DNA of 64,000 bases, taken from positions 62,001 through 126,000 of the forward strand of contig WSYH01001195.1 in NCBI GenBank assembly GCA_036426205.1, read 5' to 3'. Below are positions 44,821 to 60,599 of this stretch, piece by piece. Both the position numbers and the translations under genes were made by a program. The notes under the pieces were generated by a model. That model ran no database searches and had not been told where the DNA came from. It saw only the letters and a program-made list of their open reading frames with translations. Positions within the stretch are counted from its first letter, which is position 1. Each line of letters opens with the position of its first letter. Source of the DNA: Ascaphus truei (lineage: Eukaryota; Chordata; Amphibia; Anura; Ascaphidae).

Positions 44821-47088
44821 TCTGAAAGGAAGCCGAACTCAGAGTAGAGCTTGCGGAAAGAGTTGGGGCGTGATGCTAGGAGGAATTCCTGCAGAGAGTC
44901 AGTTAGATGTCATCAGACCTATAGAGAGAGAGTATCGTAATCCTTCTGTCAAACATTGATACCCGTGATATTGGGGTTCATTCATTATCTGGCAGGATAA
45001 TGGTTTCTATTGCAAAGCAAACAAGCGGGCATAGTGCGTGGCACAACGCTGTCTGGTTCGTTCGATATTCGGCGAAAGAGCAGACATAGGAGTTATCAGT
45101 TGTACTATGGCTGTCGAAAAGAGTATAGCGTGTGTTTATGCTGTTTAAGATTTGGCGAGTAAATCCCTTTGTGAGAGTCGTGTCGTCATAACTGCCACAA
45201 TCTAAGCAGATCAAAAGCCTTATTCCGCTTAAACTAATGTAGTGAAAGTAGTAATGATGAAGAGTTACGTCTATTGGAGTTCTGGTTTGGTTATGCTACA
45301 TGTATTAAGTTCACCCATCCTCCTTGTGTATGTCAAGGGCTTGCCCTGCCCAGAACAAAGCAACCTGGTCCGGAATATGGTTCAATAGTGAGAAGAATAT
45401 TGTTAATCTAGTGGCCAAGATTTTTCGTATAATTTAGATCTGTATTAACAGAGATACGTACTGTAGCTAGAGACATCATGGCGATCTTTTCATCTTTTGC
45501 GGATACGAATTTGGTTTCGTAGGAGATCATACTCTGGGTGGGTGGAGACCTAAAAACAGCATATATTAAGACTTTGCAGTTAGATGTGCGGAGGAGTATT
45601 GTGAGAAATTTTTTGATAGTAAAGGTTTGAAAATCCATGCCGGACAGCGGGCCTTCCCATGTTCCAAAGATTTGATAGCCTCCAGGCATTTCAGGTGGCG
45701 TTACTAATTATTTTTTTTCAAGATTTATTATGTATTCTGGTTCCAGCGATCGGAGCCGCGATTGAAGTTAGAAGTTTTGAATTTTTCGCCTTTTTCTTCT
45801 TAGACTGATTCCCCACTGGGCCAGGCAGATTGTAAGAGATGCATAATATTCCTTAAGGGTCACTTATAACGTTGGGGCTATGAGAAATCTTCATTTTCAT
45901 TTTTAGTATAATTTATGGATCTTAGCTTTAACCTTGCTTTTGTTATCTTACGTGCCAGCATTTTATCCTGCCCCCCTTATTATTTTTTCATAGCTATTTC
46001 GTTGGTCCATCGCATAGCTCTCTCTGCGTTGTCACTAACAAGAGATTTAAGATAGCCCCTCTAAGAGATTATTGTCTATAGTTTTTTCTGAGAATGGGAT
46101 TTGAATAGAGACGCGCGCATACTTTCTAGTTTGATAGCTTTTGCTGTGTTAATGATCACAATGAGGTTCGCATTTTTTTACTCTTTTCGAGATAGACAGA
46201 GACAATAAAGTTTACCTCTAAGCACAATTTGTGGCGCCCACCATAAGAATAAAGGGGAAACGTCCGGGGAGTTACTTATACAAAATTATGGGACCAGTTC
46301 CTCTTCCATTGTTGGAGATTTTGTGAGTTCGACAATAATGAGTCATTTAAGACCACAACTTGTTTTGTTTTTCGTTGTGAGTGGACACCCAGTTTGTAAT
46401 AATTGTGAGAGTGGTATGACCAAGCAGAGCGGGGCAATGCTGGCCTGAGGGAAATGTATATCGCTAACTTCGTTGGTCAATTAAATAAAATATGAGAGAA
46501 AGAGGAAAAATCTTTTTCCTTATTGTTCATAGTCACAAGGAGTCTACTACCATAGATCTTTGGCCATGGATACGCGGACCACCAAGTTGAGGAACTATCT
46601 TTGTGGTAATGGAAACTGGGAAAGGTATTAATTTGGCGTCCATGATTGCGTTGAAATTCCCCTGCAAGAATTAGACAACTTCTGCGACAAGTTATTAAAT
46701 TGTGTGAGCTCCCGGACAAAAAGGATTCTTGATTTCGTTGTTAGGGGCAATATGTTAGCTATTGTTAGATGGAGTAAGAGTTAGTAAATCCCTGTAACAA
46801 TCTAAATTCTCCCCCAGACAGGATCATTTAATTTTATCAACTTTGAAGTTAAGATTTTTGTGGAAAAAGTTGATATGTAGCCACCATTCTTTTCTGTATA
46901 GCGATGAATAGTACGATAGATTGAGGGTAGTCGCACTGATACAGCAGTGATTGATACCTCCTTTTTCAGAATGCGTTTCTTGTAACAAAATGATATCTTG
47001 CTAGTCCTTGTTAGCATTGAAAGCGGCTATTCGTCTCTTACGGGGGGTATTGAGCCTGAGTTGTTTTGCGAATATTAAGTAATCTGAC
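44821..47088 (-). pseudogene. L1 ORF2 remnant, unit 3
   Basis: Appears identical to the unit 2 remnant, including every frameshift I checked. Confidence 0.8.
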
Positions 47089-48431
47089 ATTAGTATGCTT
47101 TAAAGGTACTATGATACCGTGTGAACAGAGTGATGACGTATATCATAACAGATTTGAAACAGATATCTTAACTATTGCATAAACAGTTTGATTGTGAACA
47201 TACTCTTGAGCAGATACACATATCTAAACTTCTGCAGCAAGATAACAAATGCGTGTAGACTCGGGTGTGAGGGAGCCTGGAGAGGGTGGACACGGTAGGT
47301 GGGGCTAAAAATAGCGAACCCGGTTTCAAACTATGTTTGGGGGGCAACCAACCATTTCAGGCTCTCGTGAATGTGAGTGTATCACGGGGCAAACCTAAGC
47401 CGCAGTGATCCCTTGTTTGGAGCCAGAACCTTGAAATCAAAAGCCAAAGCAACACCCGGAGAGTATGAGGTGCGATTTATGTGTAGTCTTACACATCCGA
47501 GAGACAGAAAAACAAGGGGGAAATCGAAACATTGTAACTATTTACATCACCGTATCTTTCCTTAATTTTCTCAATGAGTAGATCAGACTGGACATCAGTG
47601 CTCGGCCCATCTCAAATTATATTAGTCTATAGGCGGAAGAGAGACACAAGAGAACATGCAAAAATTATACTTAAGGTATTGGTGGAGAACAGAATCTGGG
47701 GCCTTTTTCCTCTGGGGTAAAATACATAGATCAACCCGTGACCTAGACTACTTTTACTCAGGAAATGGTTTAGAAGTAGGCCGTGGGCTGTCCAAACCCG
47801 GGCCCAAGAGCCAAAAGCCGCGCGCCACCCCCAGCACAGGTCGCGCCCATCCACAACCCCAGTCAAAGACAGAAGCCACTGACTCAGAGCCGCCCGCCCA
47901 AAAACAGGGACACCCCCATAACGCGGCACGCCGACGGCCCACGAGGACGAGGCGGAAAACCCAAATTGGGCCCAAAATGCAGGCCCACTGCACCAAAACA
48001 ATGCAACTTAGTCAGGCTTTCTATCAGTGTCTAGGTGCTCTTCTGAGACTTTCAGCTCCCTTTAGAAACATAGCAATTTTCTGAAAAAACAAAAAAAAAA
48101 AAAAAAACATTTCCAAGAACAACCATACTTGGGAGCCTGTGTTGTAAAACGATAACCTTTCACAGTATGAGAAGTATCTTCAGGAGTATTCCCTTGATAA
48201 CAAGAATCACCTTCGGTTTTGAGAGTTGTTCAAGTTAGCAAATTGACATCAGCGTGTCTCCACTCATGTTCAGGAAAAGAGAATATCTGCGATCGGTAAG
48301 CTAGGGCGTCAAACGACAAGGTTCAGCTATGAATTATGGCTCCGACAACATCCGTCGAGTCTGTAGAGTTAACTGGAAAACTCAATGAGCTGATAAGCGG
48401 CCAAATTCAAGCGGGCTGGTCTGGCTTCTCT

Positions 48432-49884
48432 TCATGCAGTTGCGGGTCTATTACCCAGTTTCTGATACAGGGTGCTGCTGTTTAGGTGGGGGATGTAGAT
48501 TCGCCTGGAGGAGCAGAGCGGCCTCCATATTTACTCTGCCAAGATTCAATGGAGACCCATTGCTCTCAATTTATCTTTGGCCTGTCTTAATGGAGAGAAA
48601 GGAATATATAGTTTTTCTTGCGATAGATGCAAAAAATATCTTGCACGCGAAACCCCAAAGGGTAAGCGTTTTTTATTATTTTCATGTGTGCTTCGCTGAC
48701 CTTGTGCGAACATTTTAGTTTGTTCCACGTGATTTAGAGACAATCTGCGGAAAATGAGAAGCAGAACGTTGTCTTGTTCTATCCTTGGGGAGTAGCGATA
48801 GATCTAGCGGCTCTTAACTATCTCTCTTTACCTACGAAAGTGTGGAGACGTGTAATCACATTCGTGAGTTCTTTGAGTCCAGGCCATTTAGGGCTATGCC
48901 AGTCTATGTGCTAGTCAATATGAGAGTTATGTCTTCCATCATTTCTGGTAACAGAAGCCACGAAGAGCTGGATGAGATATGCGTACAGCACTGAGCATTT
49001 GTCCACTTCCTTCGGGACCCCTACTGATCAGCCCAGATTATTGCGTCCTTGATATGGTTATTCCAGATCTTCCCCTTTTTTCGAAAATTGTTTTAACTTG
49101 TGCTTTTTAATTCATGGCTGTCGGGCTGGGCGTCTCGGACCGAGGGGTAGGTTGTCACGTTATCCTCAAGTACACGATAAGGTACTCCATAGACGCTAAT
49201 TCTCCTCTGACGATACACTGGCGACACACTTTATTCGAGCTTGCTATAGTCCCACGAGTTATGGATACCCAGGTGTATTGAGGTTTGTGACGTTTTTTCT
49301 GCCGAGGCATTGAGTTATTTTCCAAGCAGGATTGAAGCATTTTATTCAGATTGGCCCTGCAATACTGCACCAGCTATATATATAATAATGACATTTCAAT
49401 TCATGAATTTTTTATGCCATCTGGTATAGACACGCGACGCATTGCAGCCTATTAATCCTACTCATTATCATTTAACAGATCAGCCGCCATCAGCCAGGCA
49501 TATGAACCCAGGCTGAGGATGGCAAATGCAACGGGGTTGTCAGAGGTGAGGAGCGGCCGCATTCCAGCGTATCTGCAGGATAACATACCGGGGGTATTTG
49601 TCGAATAAAGTGCCTGTCGCGTGCAGTTATGACGGAAACTCTGCATTCGGAGCAGAAGAGCTTTTAATGTCTGCGCCAACCGCAAATTTATTTCGACGGA
49701 GGTAGAAGCCGGCGTATCTGTACTCCTTCTCAGAGGTCAGGTATGATTCTAGAGTCTTCGCCAGCGATAGACGCGTCTTGATCTTTTAGTTACTGTCTGT
49801 TGTTTTTTTTTAAAGAAGAGTGAGAGCCCGCGGTTTTTTTTTGGTGTTTGGTAGGTGGATATTTATTCGTATTGTCTGTGGATA
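48432..49884 (-). pseudogene. L1 ORF1 remnant with MITE, unit 3
   Basis: Appears identical to unit 2. The MITE lies at about 49,216-49,626 and the foldback at about 50,663-50,819. Confidence 0.75.
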
Positions 49885-52800
49885 AGTGAGCTAAGATATT
49901 GTTTGGGTATCGTAAGTTTCGTTTTTCTTTTTACATTGACAAAACCCTCATTCCTGAAGCACCATCGATCATCACATTTTTTTTATTATAGGATTAGGGA
50001 TGGAGATTGAGAAGGTATTGGGCGGGGAAAAACTCAGAGCCCTGTTTTCAATTTTTCAGTGGCTTGCATATGTCTAGTGGTGTTCTGTTGCCTTGAACTC
50101 CTCTGGCCAAGGCGGCCATTTTGCGAACTCCTCGGAGGTGTTAGGATGGAAAACACACGGGCACATCCCTCTCTCACTCAGCCCTATAGCTCTGCACCTC
50201 TCTTGAGCTTCTCAGGGAACCAGTTTGTTGATTGTATGCAGTGCAGTGTCTTGTAAAAACTGTTTTGCACAAGTGATTTTACAGTCTCTATAGTCCCTTG
50301 ACTTGAGTTAAGGCTGTTTTGTATATTTATTATTATGTTTGTACATCCTGTGCGGGAGCTTGTGACTTTAAACTCAAGCCCGGCAGCATGGCCCCATTTG
50401 GAATTTTGCTGACACGCAGGCTGGAACGCACAGAGAGCCAGGCGCTACCCTCCATGCAGCAGCTCTGCCCAGTACTTTCACCTGCGAGCAGGCCCAGGAA
50501 GGCGGGAGGGGCAAGCGGAGGGAAGGGAATGCAGGTAGGCAGGCGGTAGATCGGCACGCGCCCCGGCTCACCCCGAGGCGGGCCTACGCGCAGGAGAGAT
50601 AAATCGTCCACTCAGCCCCCTCTCCGTTACCGATGCGAGCCCATTTTTAGGCATAAGTCATTTCGGTAGGGCAAAGAAAGATCATAAGTAGAGTGCACTA
50701 ATGTGACATCTATCATTGTAAGTGTAGAGTAGGTTGTTACTCTGATCTGTCTACACGTACAAGATAAGATGCCCACATTGGTGCCACCTCTACTGAATGA
50801 ATCTTATCTGTACCCTCCCATCAATTAGCACACTGACCTTCTTATTGATTAAGCAACTAACAGAGCAGGGTGTTGGAGTCAGTGCCGTTCCACCAATGGT
50901 CGAACCCTATGAAGCATGCCTATCCTTGTACATTGTATTAAGTTGCAAAGTATGAATTTAGATGTTGCAAGGAGTCACGGCCATACACACACTGAGATGT
51001 GCCATGTTGTTTTTCTGTAATTAGAAGAGCATTAAGTAGATATCAGCTGCCTACTATGCTACATTTTTTCTCGAGGGGGGGGAATATTACCCCCCACAAT
51101 TACCGTTTGACTTTATACCTAAGCATATTATATTTTATCTAGGTACCTGGGCAAACTACATTACCCGACACATATACACCGCTAATAGTACTGACCCTAC
51201 TCCTAGTAAAGTATCTAGCTAATGTGGAGTCGCCCCCGAGATGCCTCAATCACTGTTTTGGCCTATCGGCAGACCAAGCTCGGAGCGTCTTTTCGGTATG
51301 CGTTACGACTACATATCATATATTTTTTTTTCATATATTATATATTAAAGGATATGTGCCCACTTGAGACCAACCTTAAACAGTGAGTTCTACACATCTG
51401 GTTATCACAACGTGTTGTATTTCTCACACGTTTAGATTGCCAGGACATCTTCCATTTTCTGAATGTTTCTGCCCAATCCGCACATTACCGATCCCGAACT
51501 GTTATCACAGTTCAGACCTTAGGATCACAGCTTTATATACTCGTTTTAATCCCCAATATTTTATTTAGTGATTATTAAAGTTGTTTTACATCCTCCATAC
51601 CTCACCCAATTGATTGTACTGGTGCCCAAACTAGGTTTTTTTCTCTGTTAGCGTTGACTATGAACTTAGCCACTCGCACGAACAGTCTGCTACCTGCGCG
51701 TTCTAAGGTCGATGAGTTCATAAACCCAGCCTCAGCCACGTGGTTACGGCCCCAGTTATGTGGCAGCAAAACCGTAATCAGGACATCAAGCGGAAAAAGA
51801 CAAAAGGAAGGGATTGAATGTGACCTCAATATCTCTTTTTTTAACGTTGCCTTGCGCATGGTTTGCCATGCTGAGGCCAAAAATTTAGTGACATTGACCA
51901 TCTTTTATTGAATAGGAACACAATTGATGAGCATTATAGAAAACTTATACTGACAATATGCCTGACTTATTAATCTTCAATCTTTTTTTTAGCATTGATA
52001 CAGTATACGTACATTCACAACTTTTCTTAGAAAACACCAAAATAAATGTATATCTTATAATTCTATACAGTATGTATTATTTATTATCACTGTTTCAACT
52101 TTTGCGAAAGAACTACTGATTTTTCTATTACTGGTATGCACATTGGTTCACACTGTACTTGCTAGTAGTCCTCATTGACATTTTTTTTTTTTAATAACAG
52201 GTAAGAGAAATGCCTTTGCATTTACATTAGAGTATGCTGAAGAATGCAATGACTTCTGTTGAACGTTTAATAAGAATTTCAGTCGTCTGCAATAGGGGGT
52301 CGGTTCAAAAAAAAACATTTATTTTTAATCCAGTTAGCAAATAGATATTTTGCGGGGTATCGCCATGGGCTTGCCATAGCAATTATGGATTATTATGAGA
52401 TTCAAAACAGTACTATTGCTTTTTAATCCAGATAGTCATGTACGTTCTTTCTGACGGTGGGTGAGGCATATTGTAGTACTGTGATTTTTATGTGCGCGAG
52501 CCTGTGGGGATCAAAACATTATAATGAACTGTGAGGAGAATATGTCTATTGAATACATACAGCTTTGAATTCATACAGCTGCACGCTCGCACCCCCTACC
52601 CCGCGCACACACACACACAAGGCTCATGATTTCAACTAATCATCAAACCTCTGACAAACCATAGCCCCCACCATGCTAGCATGCGCTATGATGGATAAGT
52701 AAGACACTCTCTAACTTGCTTTTCTTCAACACAACACTCCCCCCCCTAGTATAAGATTAACATGTGGTGTTGTGAGATACAGGCCTAGCCTAAGCAAGCC

Positions 52801-53946
52801 CTTCTAAAACTGGAATTGCTACTCGCTAACAAAACAAGTCAACTTGACGCCTCAAAGCTTATCAACAACACAACAACAGAGCCTCCAACAGAGCCATTCC
52901 CGTAAATTGACTGTCGTGCGTGTCCCGTGCTTTCATGAGCTGCGGACAGAGACATGTTGGATAATCCTTAATGCAGGAAAATAGGAATTTTCTTCTATGA
53001 ATTTTATTGCAGTATTAACAGAATGCATGATTAAAACAATAAAATATATATCATTTTATAAAACATTTTGTTGTAATTTTTCTATTCATTGTTTCCCAAA
53101 ACTAACTGTGATGTGGAAGTGCATGTTTGTATTGTTGAACTGATCATAAGAATTCAGGGTCTGCAAGAGGGGGGGGGCGTCGGTTTAAAAGAGATTATTA
53201 TTTTTAATGCATAATACAGTACAAAAATACAATACAGTAGGATCTTGTATCTTTTCTTTGTTATGGCATTGTGAAGATGAGGGTGAGATCGGGGAAGAGA
53301 CGCCGTAGGCTGCCAGCTCTGAAAATACCGTATTTCAAGCTTGTTTTAAAACGCATTTTTTTATTATTTTTTTGCAAACACGGATTACTAACAGAATAGA
53401 CAGTATAATATAGCAGTAAACTACTGAGAGAGGGTGGGAGGAGAGGGTTTGTGATCAAAATACAGCGCTGCGTTGGTCATACATGAACACCGTTACTTAT
53501 TATACTTACAAATCCCCCCCCTTCCTTTTTCATTGCGGCAGCTCTGAAAATGAAAAGAAACACTAAATGCAGACATGGTTAGATCTGGGTGCCATACAGT
53601 ACTGACAGTGCTGTTGTAAAGTGCCTGATATCATACTGACCCTGTGCCCTGATAACAGAAATAAATGAGTTAAAACAATAACAAACAGTATTTATTTCAA
53701 AATATTTCTTTAAAACAATTTTTTTGCAAAAACATATCTACTCCCTGTGTCGCCTGATACAAGTTATCCCCCCCCCCAAGGAAAAAGAAAAAGATAATGA
53801 TAAACGCATAACAATAAATTCATGTTTTTTGGTAAACTTTTGCAACGACAGTAGAGATTGGGCAAAGTCATCTGCAAGAGGGTTGACACGCCAAGCGAGG
53901 AGCCCTTGTATGCATCAAAGGCCATTTTATAGTGTCCTATCACAGC

Positions 53947-55109
53947 TCACATAATTGTTGGGCGCGTAACACGGCAAAATTATCCTCCACTTATTCAAAA
54001 TGGTCTTTCTTAAATTGCTCGGCCAGAAGCCTTCTTTCTATTTCGTTCCTTCATAATTTACATTGTGGCGTCCAACGCGCTGCTACATCTCAATCTGACG
54101 GTGGTGTTTAAATATTGACAGGCAAATTTATGGCGGCACCAGCAATTTCCAGTCTGATATTTCTCCCGGTGCAGTGCGGAGGCAGGTCGGTCAGATGATT
54201 GTCACCAGGCAGACGGATACAATATGGAACTGCTGGTATCGTGTACTTCTGGACAGCGGGCGAGGGTAGGCGGTCTGGAGGAGCTTTACCTCTGTTCGTG
54301 CGCATTACGGAGTAGTCATCTCGTCCTCAAAGGCATACTGCGTACAGACTATATGTTGATGGATGGAGAGCGTGATGTGTGAAAGGCTGGGCCCTTGCTG
54401 TGAGGGAAGGTGAAGCAGTCAAATCAGACAGTCACCATCTAGCTCCTGGTCAGACATACTGGTAAAGGGAAGGAACTCGAGAAAAAATACAAACCCAAAT
54501 TTCCTTTCAATTTTCTCCATGTTCCTTACATCTCTAAGTGTTCTATCTCCCATTTTCTCCATAGAGCATATCCATAATCAACATAGCGTCTCCAAAGAAG
54601 CATTAACCCTTTTGCCTCCATGTGTCGACATCCTGCCGTTAGGGGGTGTGGTGGATGAGAGGGACCAGGGGTGCTGGACCAGGGCAGAACAGCCATCAAG
54701 ACATGCGTTAGTCGAGCTGGTGACCAGGGGGTTTGACAGTGAGAGCAGCCTCATGATGGGTTGGGAGCAGGTCAGCAGGGCCCGTTAGAACAGCGAGAGC
54801 AGCAGCGTCGAGGACGGGCTGTGGAGCCAGGTGCCAGGGGAAGAGTTGGACAGCAAAGAGAGCAGATAGCATAGAGGATGGGTTGTGGAGCAGGTGAGAT
54901 GGGGGGAGGTGCCAGGAAGAGGATAGGGCTCCATTGACTGCCTCTGCTGCTAACGGGCGGACCAAAATTTCTTCTTCACCCCCCAAAAAAGTCCCAGGGG
55001 TATTAACCTTGGAGCCATCGGAACATTTTCTCTATTCTGCTTTGGTTTTCGACTTATGGTTTTGGCTGAGCGGAAACATGCTCACGTATTTCACTTGGCC
55101 GGCACGGCC
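53947..55109 (-). pseudogene. BEN-like gene, unit 3 (frameshifted)
   Basis: Same broken sequence as in unit 2. Confidence 0.6.
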
Positions 55110-55479
55110 AGAAGCAAGCTGGTGCTGGGCCATATCAGTAGAATTGGGGCGCGATCTGGAACATGGACGACGAGATGCACAATGCAGTTATCTGGCCAGC
55201 GAAAGTTCAGATAGAGATCAGTGTTGTTGAGAGTCTATTGCAATTGTCCTGAACCATACTATTTGAATGTTTTCGCGGCATGGACACGGAGGTGGCTGGT
55301 GTTAAAACGTGTGGCGTCACTGTCAGTACTAATCCTGTCGAGTGCACGTTGAGGCCATTAAATTAAAACGAATGAAATACACATCATTTTGTGCTATTCA
55401 ATGCACATTCAGATACACATCGAATCTCAAATCCGAAAATTGCCCTCTGTGTGCCTCCATTTTTTTTCTAACAGCAGCA

Positions 55480-55691
55480 ATGCCAAAGAAAAGGATTTCA
55501 AAAAATCTCAGCTTGAGACTAAAAGCTATGTACACGAATGGAACCGGCATTTACAGATCCAACGCTGGCGTCTGTGCCGGTTAGTTGCCTTCGAGGCTCT
55601 TCGTTTGGACAAAAAGCCTGTTAGTTATCATGCCGCATGGCAGAAAGCCAAAAAAACGTCAAAAGAAATCCGACCATCACTATGGACGTAA
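55480..55691 (+). pseudogene. Helix-turn-helix exon, unit 3 (frameshifted)
   Basis: Same broken sequence as in unit 2, frame lost after about 26 residues. Confidence 0.65.
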
Positions 55692-58600
55692 GCCTACAGT
55701 ACTACTACATTCCAGCTTACAGTACTTCTTGTACTCCATACTCGCTAACTCTAAGAATGTATTGTACTGCTTCTGTATGCCGAGTGTAGTTCTGTTGCCG
55801 TGATAACTAATAATCTTGCATTTACTGTACACACACACAAACAAAGCATCAACAGTACAGTACTGATGTCACCAGCTTTTATGCCAGTGATTCTGGTGGT
55901 ACATAGGAGTGACAAGTGTGCGACTCGATGCGTCTCAGTGGGATGCTTTGAAAATGAATGGTTTGTCAGAGGTGTTGATAAGAAGTTGAAAATCATGAGC
56001 TTTTCTGTGTGCGAGGGGGGCGGGGTGTGCGATGCTGTATGAAGCGATTCCTGTACTGTAGTTTAAGACACTATCACAACAGTGGTCATCATAATGTTTT
56101 GATCCCCACACCCCCAAAAAAAAACACAGTACTACAGTTGCCACCAAACCTCAAAACGAAAATACATGACTAGTGTGAATTTAAAAAGCAACAGTACTGT
56201 TTGGTTCTGTAATCTTCATTAATTGCCTATGCAAGCTATGTCAGAAAGAAAAATAAATACTGTAACAAAAAACAACCACTTTTTCAGACTTGTGAACTTC
56301 AATGGAAGTCATACGTATACGCGTGATGGCAGGAATGTCACTACAGTATTAAGGCCAACCTTGCCGGAGATTCAAACCCGCCAACGACCCCCACCAACAT
56401 TAAACCAGCACTGGGCTTTTAGCACACACTTTTGGTTGATTTTGATGTCTCGTTTTGCTACTGCTCAGATAAGAAGTTGTAATCATTGAGCCTTGTGTGG
56501 TAGGTGCGGGCACCCCTCTTGCTTCTATACTTTGTTCCTCTTCGAGGGCTTTGCCCACTTCTTCCGACGAGCTTTTTGTATGCATAGGCTATCAGTCCAA
56601 ATTAAATATTGTAACAAAACCAGGGTCATAGGGCCTTTTAACTGCGTCCAGCAAATGCTGATACTGCTGACACGCCTACAGTATGCGTTTCACACTAATC
56701 ATGTGTATCCCAATACAGTACAGCTTACGTATACAGTAAAGTACCACACGGCGGCTCTGTAGCTATAATCAGAAGTCAATGCTTTGGATTTGATGACCCC
56801 CCCAACACTCATGATCGCCCACTTGAGTGCGGTTTCTCGGACGGTTTGTTTGCAGACAACCCTAAAATGCCCTTGTCTCGATTTCTGGACAAAAAGATAA
56901 ACAAAAAAATTTAAAAAACCACATGTTTGTAAACTGTTCGGGCACGAATTAAAATAATTGCGCGCCACAGCAAATGGGTATTACGATTCAGTGATACACT
57001 GCGTTAATGTTCGAATAAGGCAGTCCTATCAGTATCCCATAGCCTGCATCATGGCGTGGCGTCCCAAACTCAGTCACTCCGCACCACCCACACATGCTGA
57101 CCAAGCACTAAGACCCATCAACAGCACTTACTCCCTCACCTGCTGCACTTATATGTTAATTCTAATTTCTGTATCTGGATTCTTTGTGAAGCGCGCTGTG
57201 AGTACACTTTGGACGCTTCTAAAGTATATTAAAAAATAACATACAATTGTAATGCCTCGACGCCTGTAGAGCCACCGTATAGCAATGGGATCGGGTTTCC
57301 TGTATCAGTTTTTCTAGGTTGTTTGCGCCAGTTTAATCACGTGATCGGGGCCCAACACGAAAGGTAGCTTGTTGGGAGCGTTGTCTGACAATACGGGCGA
57401 GAAAATAACGCAAGGGGTTTGCGATCGCGACGATGGGAGGGGCTTTTTGTGCGCCACTCTCCTGTTTTTTTTTTTCCTTCTTACCACCCCTGACCTTTTC
57501 CTGTCTTTAAGTCTAATCGCAATTCACCCTAACACGTACCGCGTACAGTTCTGCAAGTCTGCCTGGTGCTTGTTGTGACTTGTACAGTATTTGGTCTCGT
57601 CACCATTGGTTCAACCGCATGTTTATATTTAAAGCCACGTCTTAACGTTACGAGTTATTTATATGTGTATAACAATAGTTTTCACACGCTGCATTTAGCA
57701 TAACCATATTACCTATTATTGTTTTTTTGAGGCCATAGCAGCTGTACCCCGCTCACAGCAGCACTACCTTCAGGGGCAAACGAAATAGTTGGCGTTCAGG
57801 CGCGCAGCTCCAATACCTATGTGCTGCCACACACAACATCTTCAAACTAAGCACATAAGTCAGAGACTCAGGAACACCTGTCACAAATCCTTCGGACTTA
57901 CTATATCTAGCGCTATCATACCCTAACAGGAGCAGAGCCAGAACCCCAAAGAACCCCCACGTCCAGTCTGCACTGACTACAGCAATCCCTTATGGCTCAT
58001 ATTGCCACCTCCAGTCCGCATTAGAATAGGGACCCATGGATATAACAGGTATAAAATAAGTGCTCTTTGATGTCCCAGGAACTGTCCTGGCGGACGAGCG
58101 GAACTCCAAGATAGCCCCAAGCCAAATGAAGCGCTTCCTCCGCATGCACCTGCCTGGGTGTAGTAGAACCATTCAGAGATGAAGGAGAGAAAAGGATGCA
58201 CTGCAACGGGATCACTGTAATATGAAACAAAACGGCGACAAAACTCCAGATAAAATCGGGTTATTATATTACTAAACCTGCCCAATCATGGGTGTATACA
58301 GAAGCCCAACGTCACCCATGGCTGCTTGTATACACCATCCGACCGTGAGTTCCTACTCCTCAATTATACCTCGAAATTTTATCTGGAGTTTGCCCGTATC
58401 TTTTCATACAGTCGATCAGTTGCAGGCATCCTTTGTCTTCCTACTTCATTCTCGGATACTCCAAAGGGGAAGAAGTACAGTCTTACAAAAACCCTTACTA
58501 GGGTGGTGTCCCTACACTCCTCCCGAATATAAAATATTTCCGCTCATGCGGAGTGGCACACCCCTTGCTTTTGAACAGCCCTACTTTCCTATCGCGCCGG

Positions 58601-60599
58601 TATAATTTCTATATGATTATTGCTTATCAATACGTTTGCAGCTTGCTCCTCTTTTCAAACACTGCCGTTTCGAATTTTCTCCGTCCCTACGCATGGTGTT
58701 TCGTCCACCGAGTTCATGGAAATTCTGAAAACGATACTGCGTGTCATACACATGTCAGGACATGGTGAGGACTTCTCATTCAATTTGAATTCAAGCCCTC
58801 TGAAAAAACAACCTTTTTTTCATTTCTCACCGACATGGACTTGCTAACATTTTGGAATCTTTGCCAGAATAATCACTACGTGCTAGCTTTTTAATGTAAC
58901 TAGTCATGGTATAAGTACATGATGTGTGGGCAGTCTCGCGTGGTGGACATACTTGATTTTTATTGGGGGTGTGGGGGCACACTACAAAACATTATGATGA
59001 ATGTTGAAAATATTTCTTTGAACTATAATCTCATCATACAGCGCTACCCCCACCCACCACACACACAAGGCTCAAAGTATTTCTGAACCTTCTTATAGAA
59101 CCTCTCCCAAGCCATTCATTTGTAATGAGCCCCCCCCGATTGTGGCACTTAGTTCATCTTGAGGCTTTGTGTACAGTAACTGTGTTCACAGATCTTCTTC
59201 TTTAGGCCTTATGAGGCTTGAACGCATGACGCACGTGTGATAATCCCTCTCTCGAAGACTCTCACGCAATACGAAGCAGAATGACGTCAAGACACTCACA
59301 CACAAGGGCAGGCCTGGGTAAATAAGCACTTCCCCCCCCCACACCCCCACCCCCCACCACTACCCTCACCAGAAATCATTACCAACAAACCAACGGCGAA
59401 ATAGAAATGCTTATCCACAACAAAGCCAACTTTGACCAAAGCCAATTCACCTGTGAGAAGCCCTCATGGCAAATCCCCTACACATTCAAATTGAATCTTC
59501 AAGTTCAAAATAATAAAAACTTTTTTTTAAGACGATGAAATCAACATAATCTGAATCTAGTTCTGATAAGTTAACAATTTTTGCCATTCTTCTCTTTTCT
59601 CTTATGGTGGGCGGCGTGCTAGATGGTCGTCGGGGTGTTAATGATCTCGTGAATAATTTAAAGGATTTTTTATTTTCAGGATAACAGGAAAATGAAAAAT
59701 GCAAATAATCACGGAATACAAATTTACATCTTTATCTACTTCGCTCATGGTCCCGCATGGCATTCTGTAGTTATGAGAGAAGGGGGGTTTGTGTAGATTT
59801 ATTACTGTTGCTACACGATCACAAAGTTCACTAATTTTACACAGTAGACACCCCTTCTCCCCCCACCCTTTCCTTTTTTTAAGTGCAGCTACGTCTGCAA
59901 AAGGAACCTGAAACAATGAGTGCCAGCTAAAAGTGCCATTAATGTATTGCATACAGCATCACTACTGCATATGGGACTATGCAGTACTCACTTGCTCAAA
60001 CTATACTGTATATGCACAAGTAAAGAAACTGTATAAGTATCAAGCTATGCTGTCAAACTATACTGCGAACTCTAATATTACATTATAACTACTGTAGAAC
60101 TACTTATAACAAGATTTTTAGTGCCAGCTCGTCTGGAAAGAAAAAATAGTGGAAACTTAAGTGCTATATAATCAGGCATTGCGTACAGTATCCCTACAGC
60201 ATATTAGACTAGCAGTGATACTGTCAAAACATCCACTGCTACAGTACACGAGCTAAATGTATAACTACAGTTATACAGTCAAACTATACTGTATACTGCG
60301 AACTCTACGGTATAATACATTAGAACCTACTGCTATAACTACTTATAAAACACGGGATTTTTTGATTTTTTAGTGCAGCTATGCTGTCTGAAAAGAAAAG
60401 AAAAAATAGTGCAGTTAAGGATATAACACAATCTTGCAATACTTACCTGTTAATCCCAGTACTTGATGGTACCTGTATTACATACTACAGTACGACGTAC
60501 CTTACTACCGTCTGCACGACCTCCCCAGTACGCTGTATCACAAGGGACACACGCTTGCAATATGATCTATTATTATTTAGACATATCCTTTCTACAGGG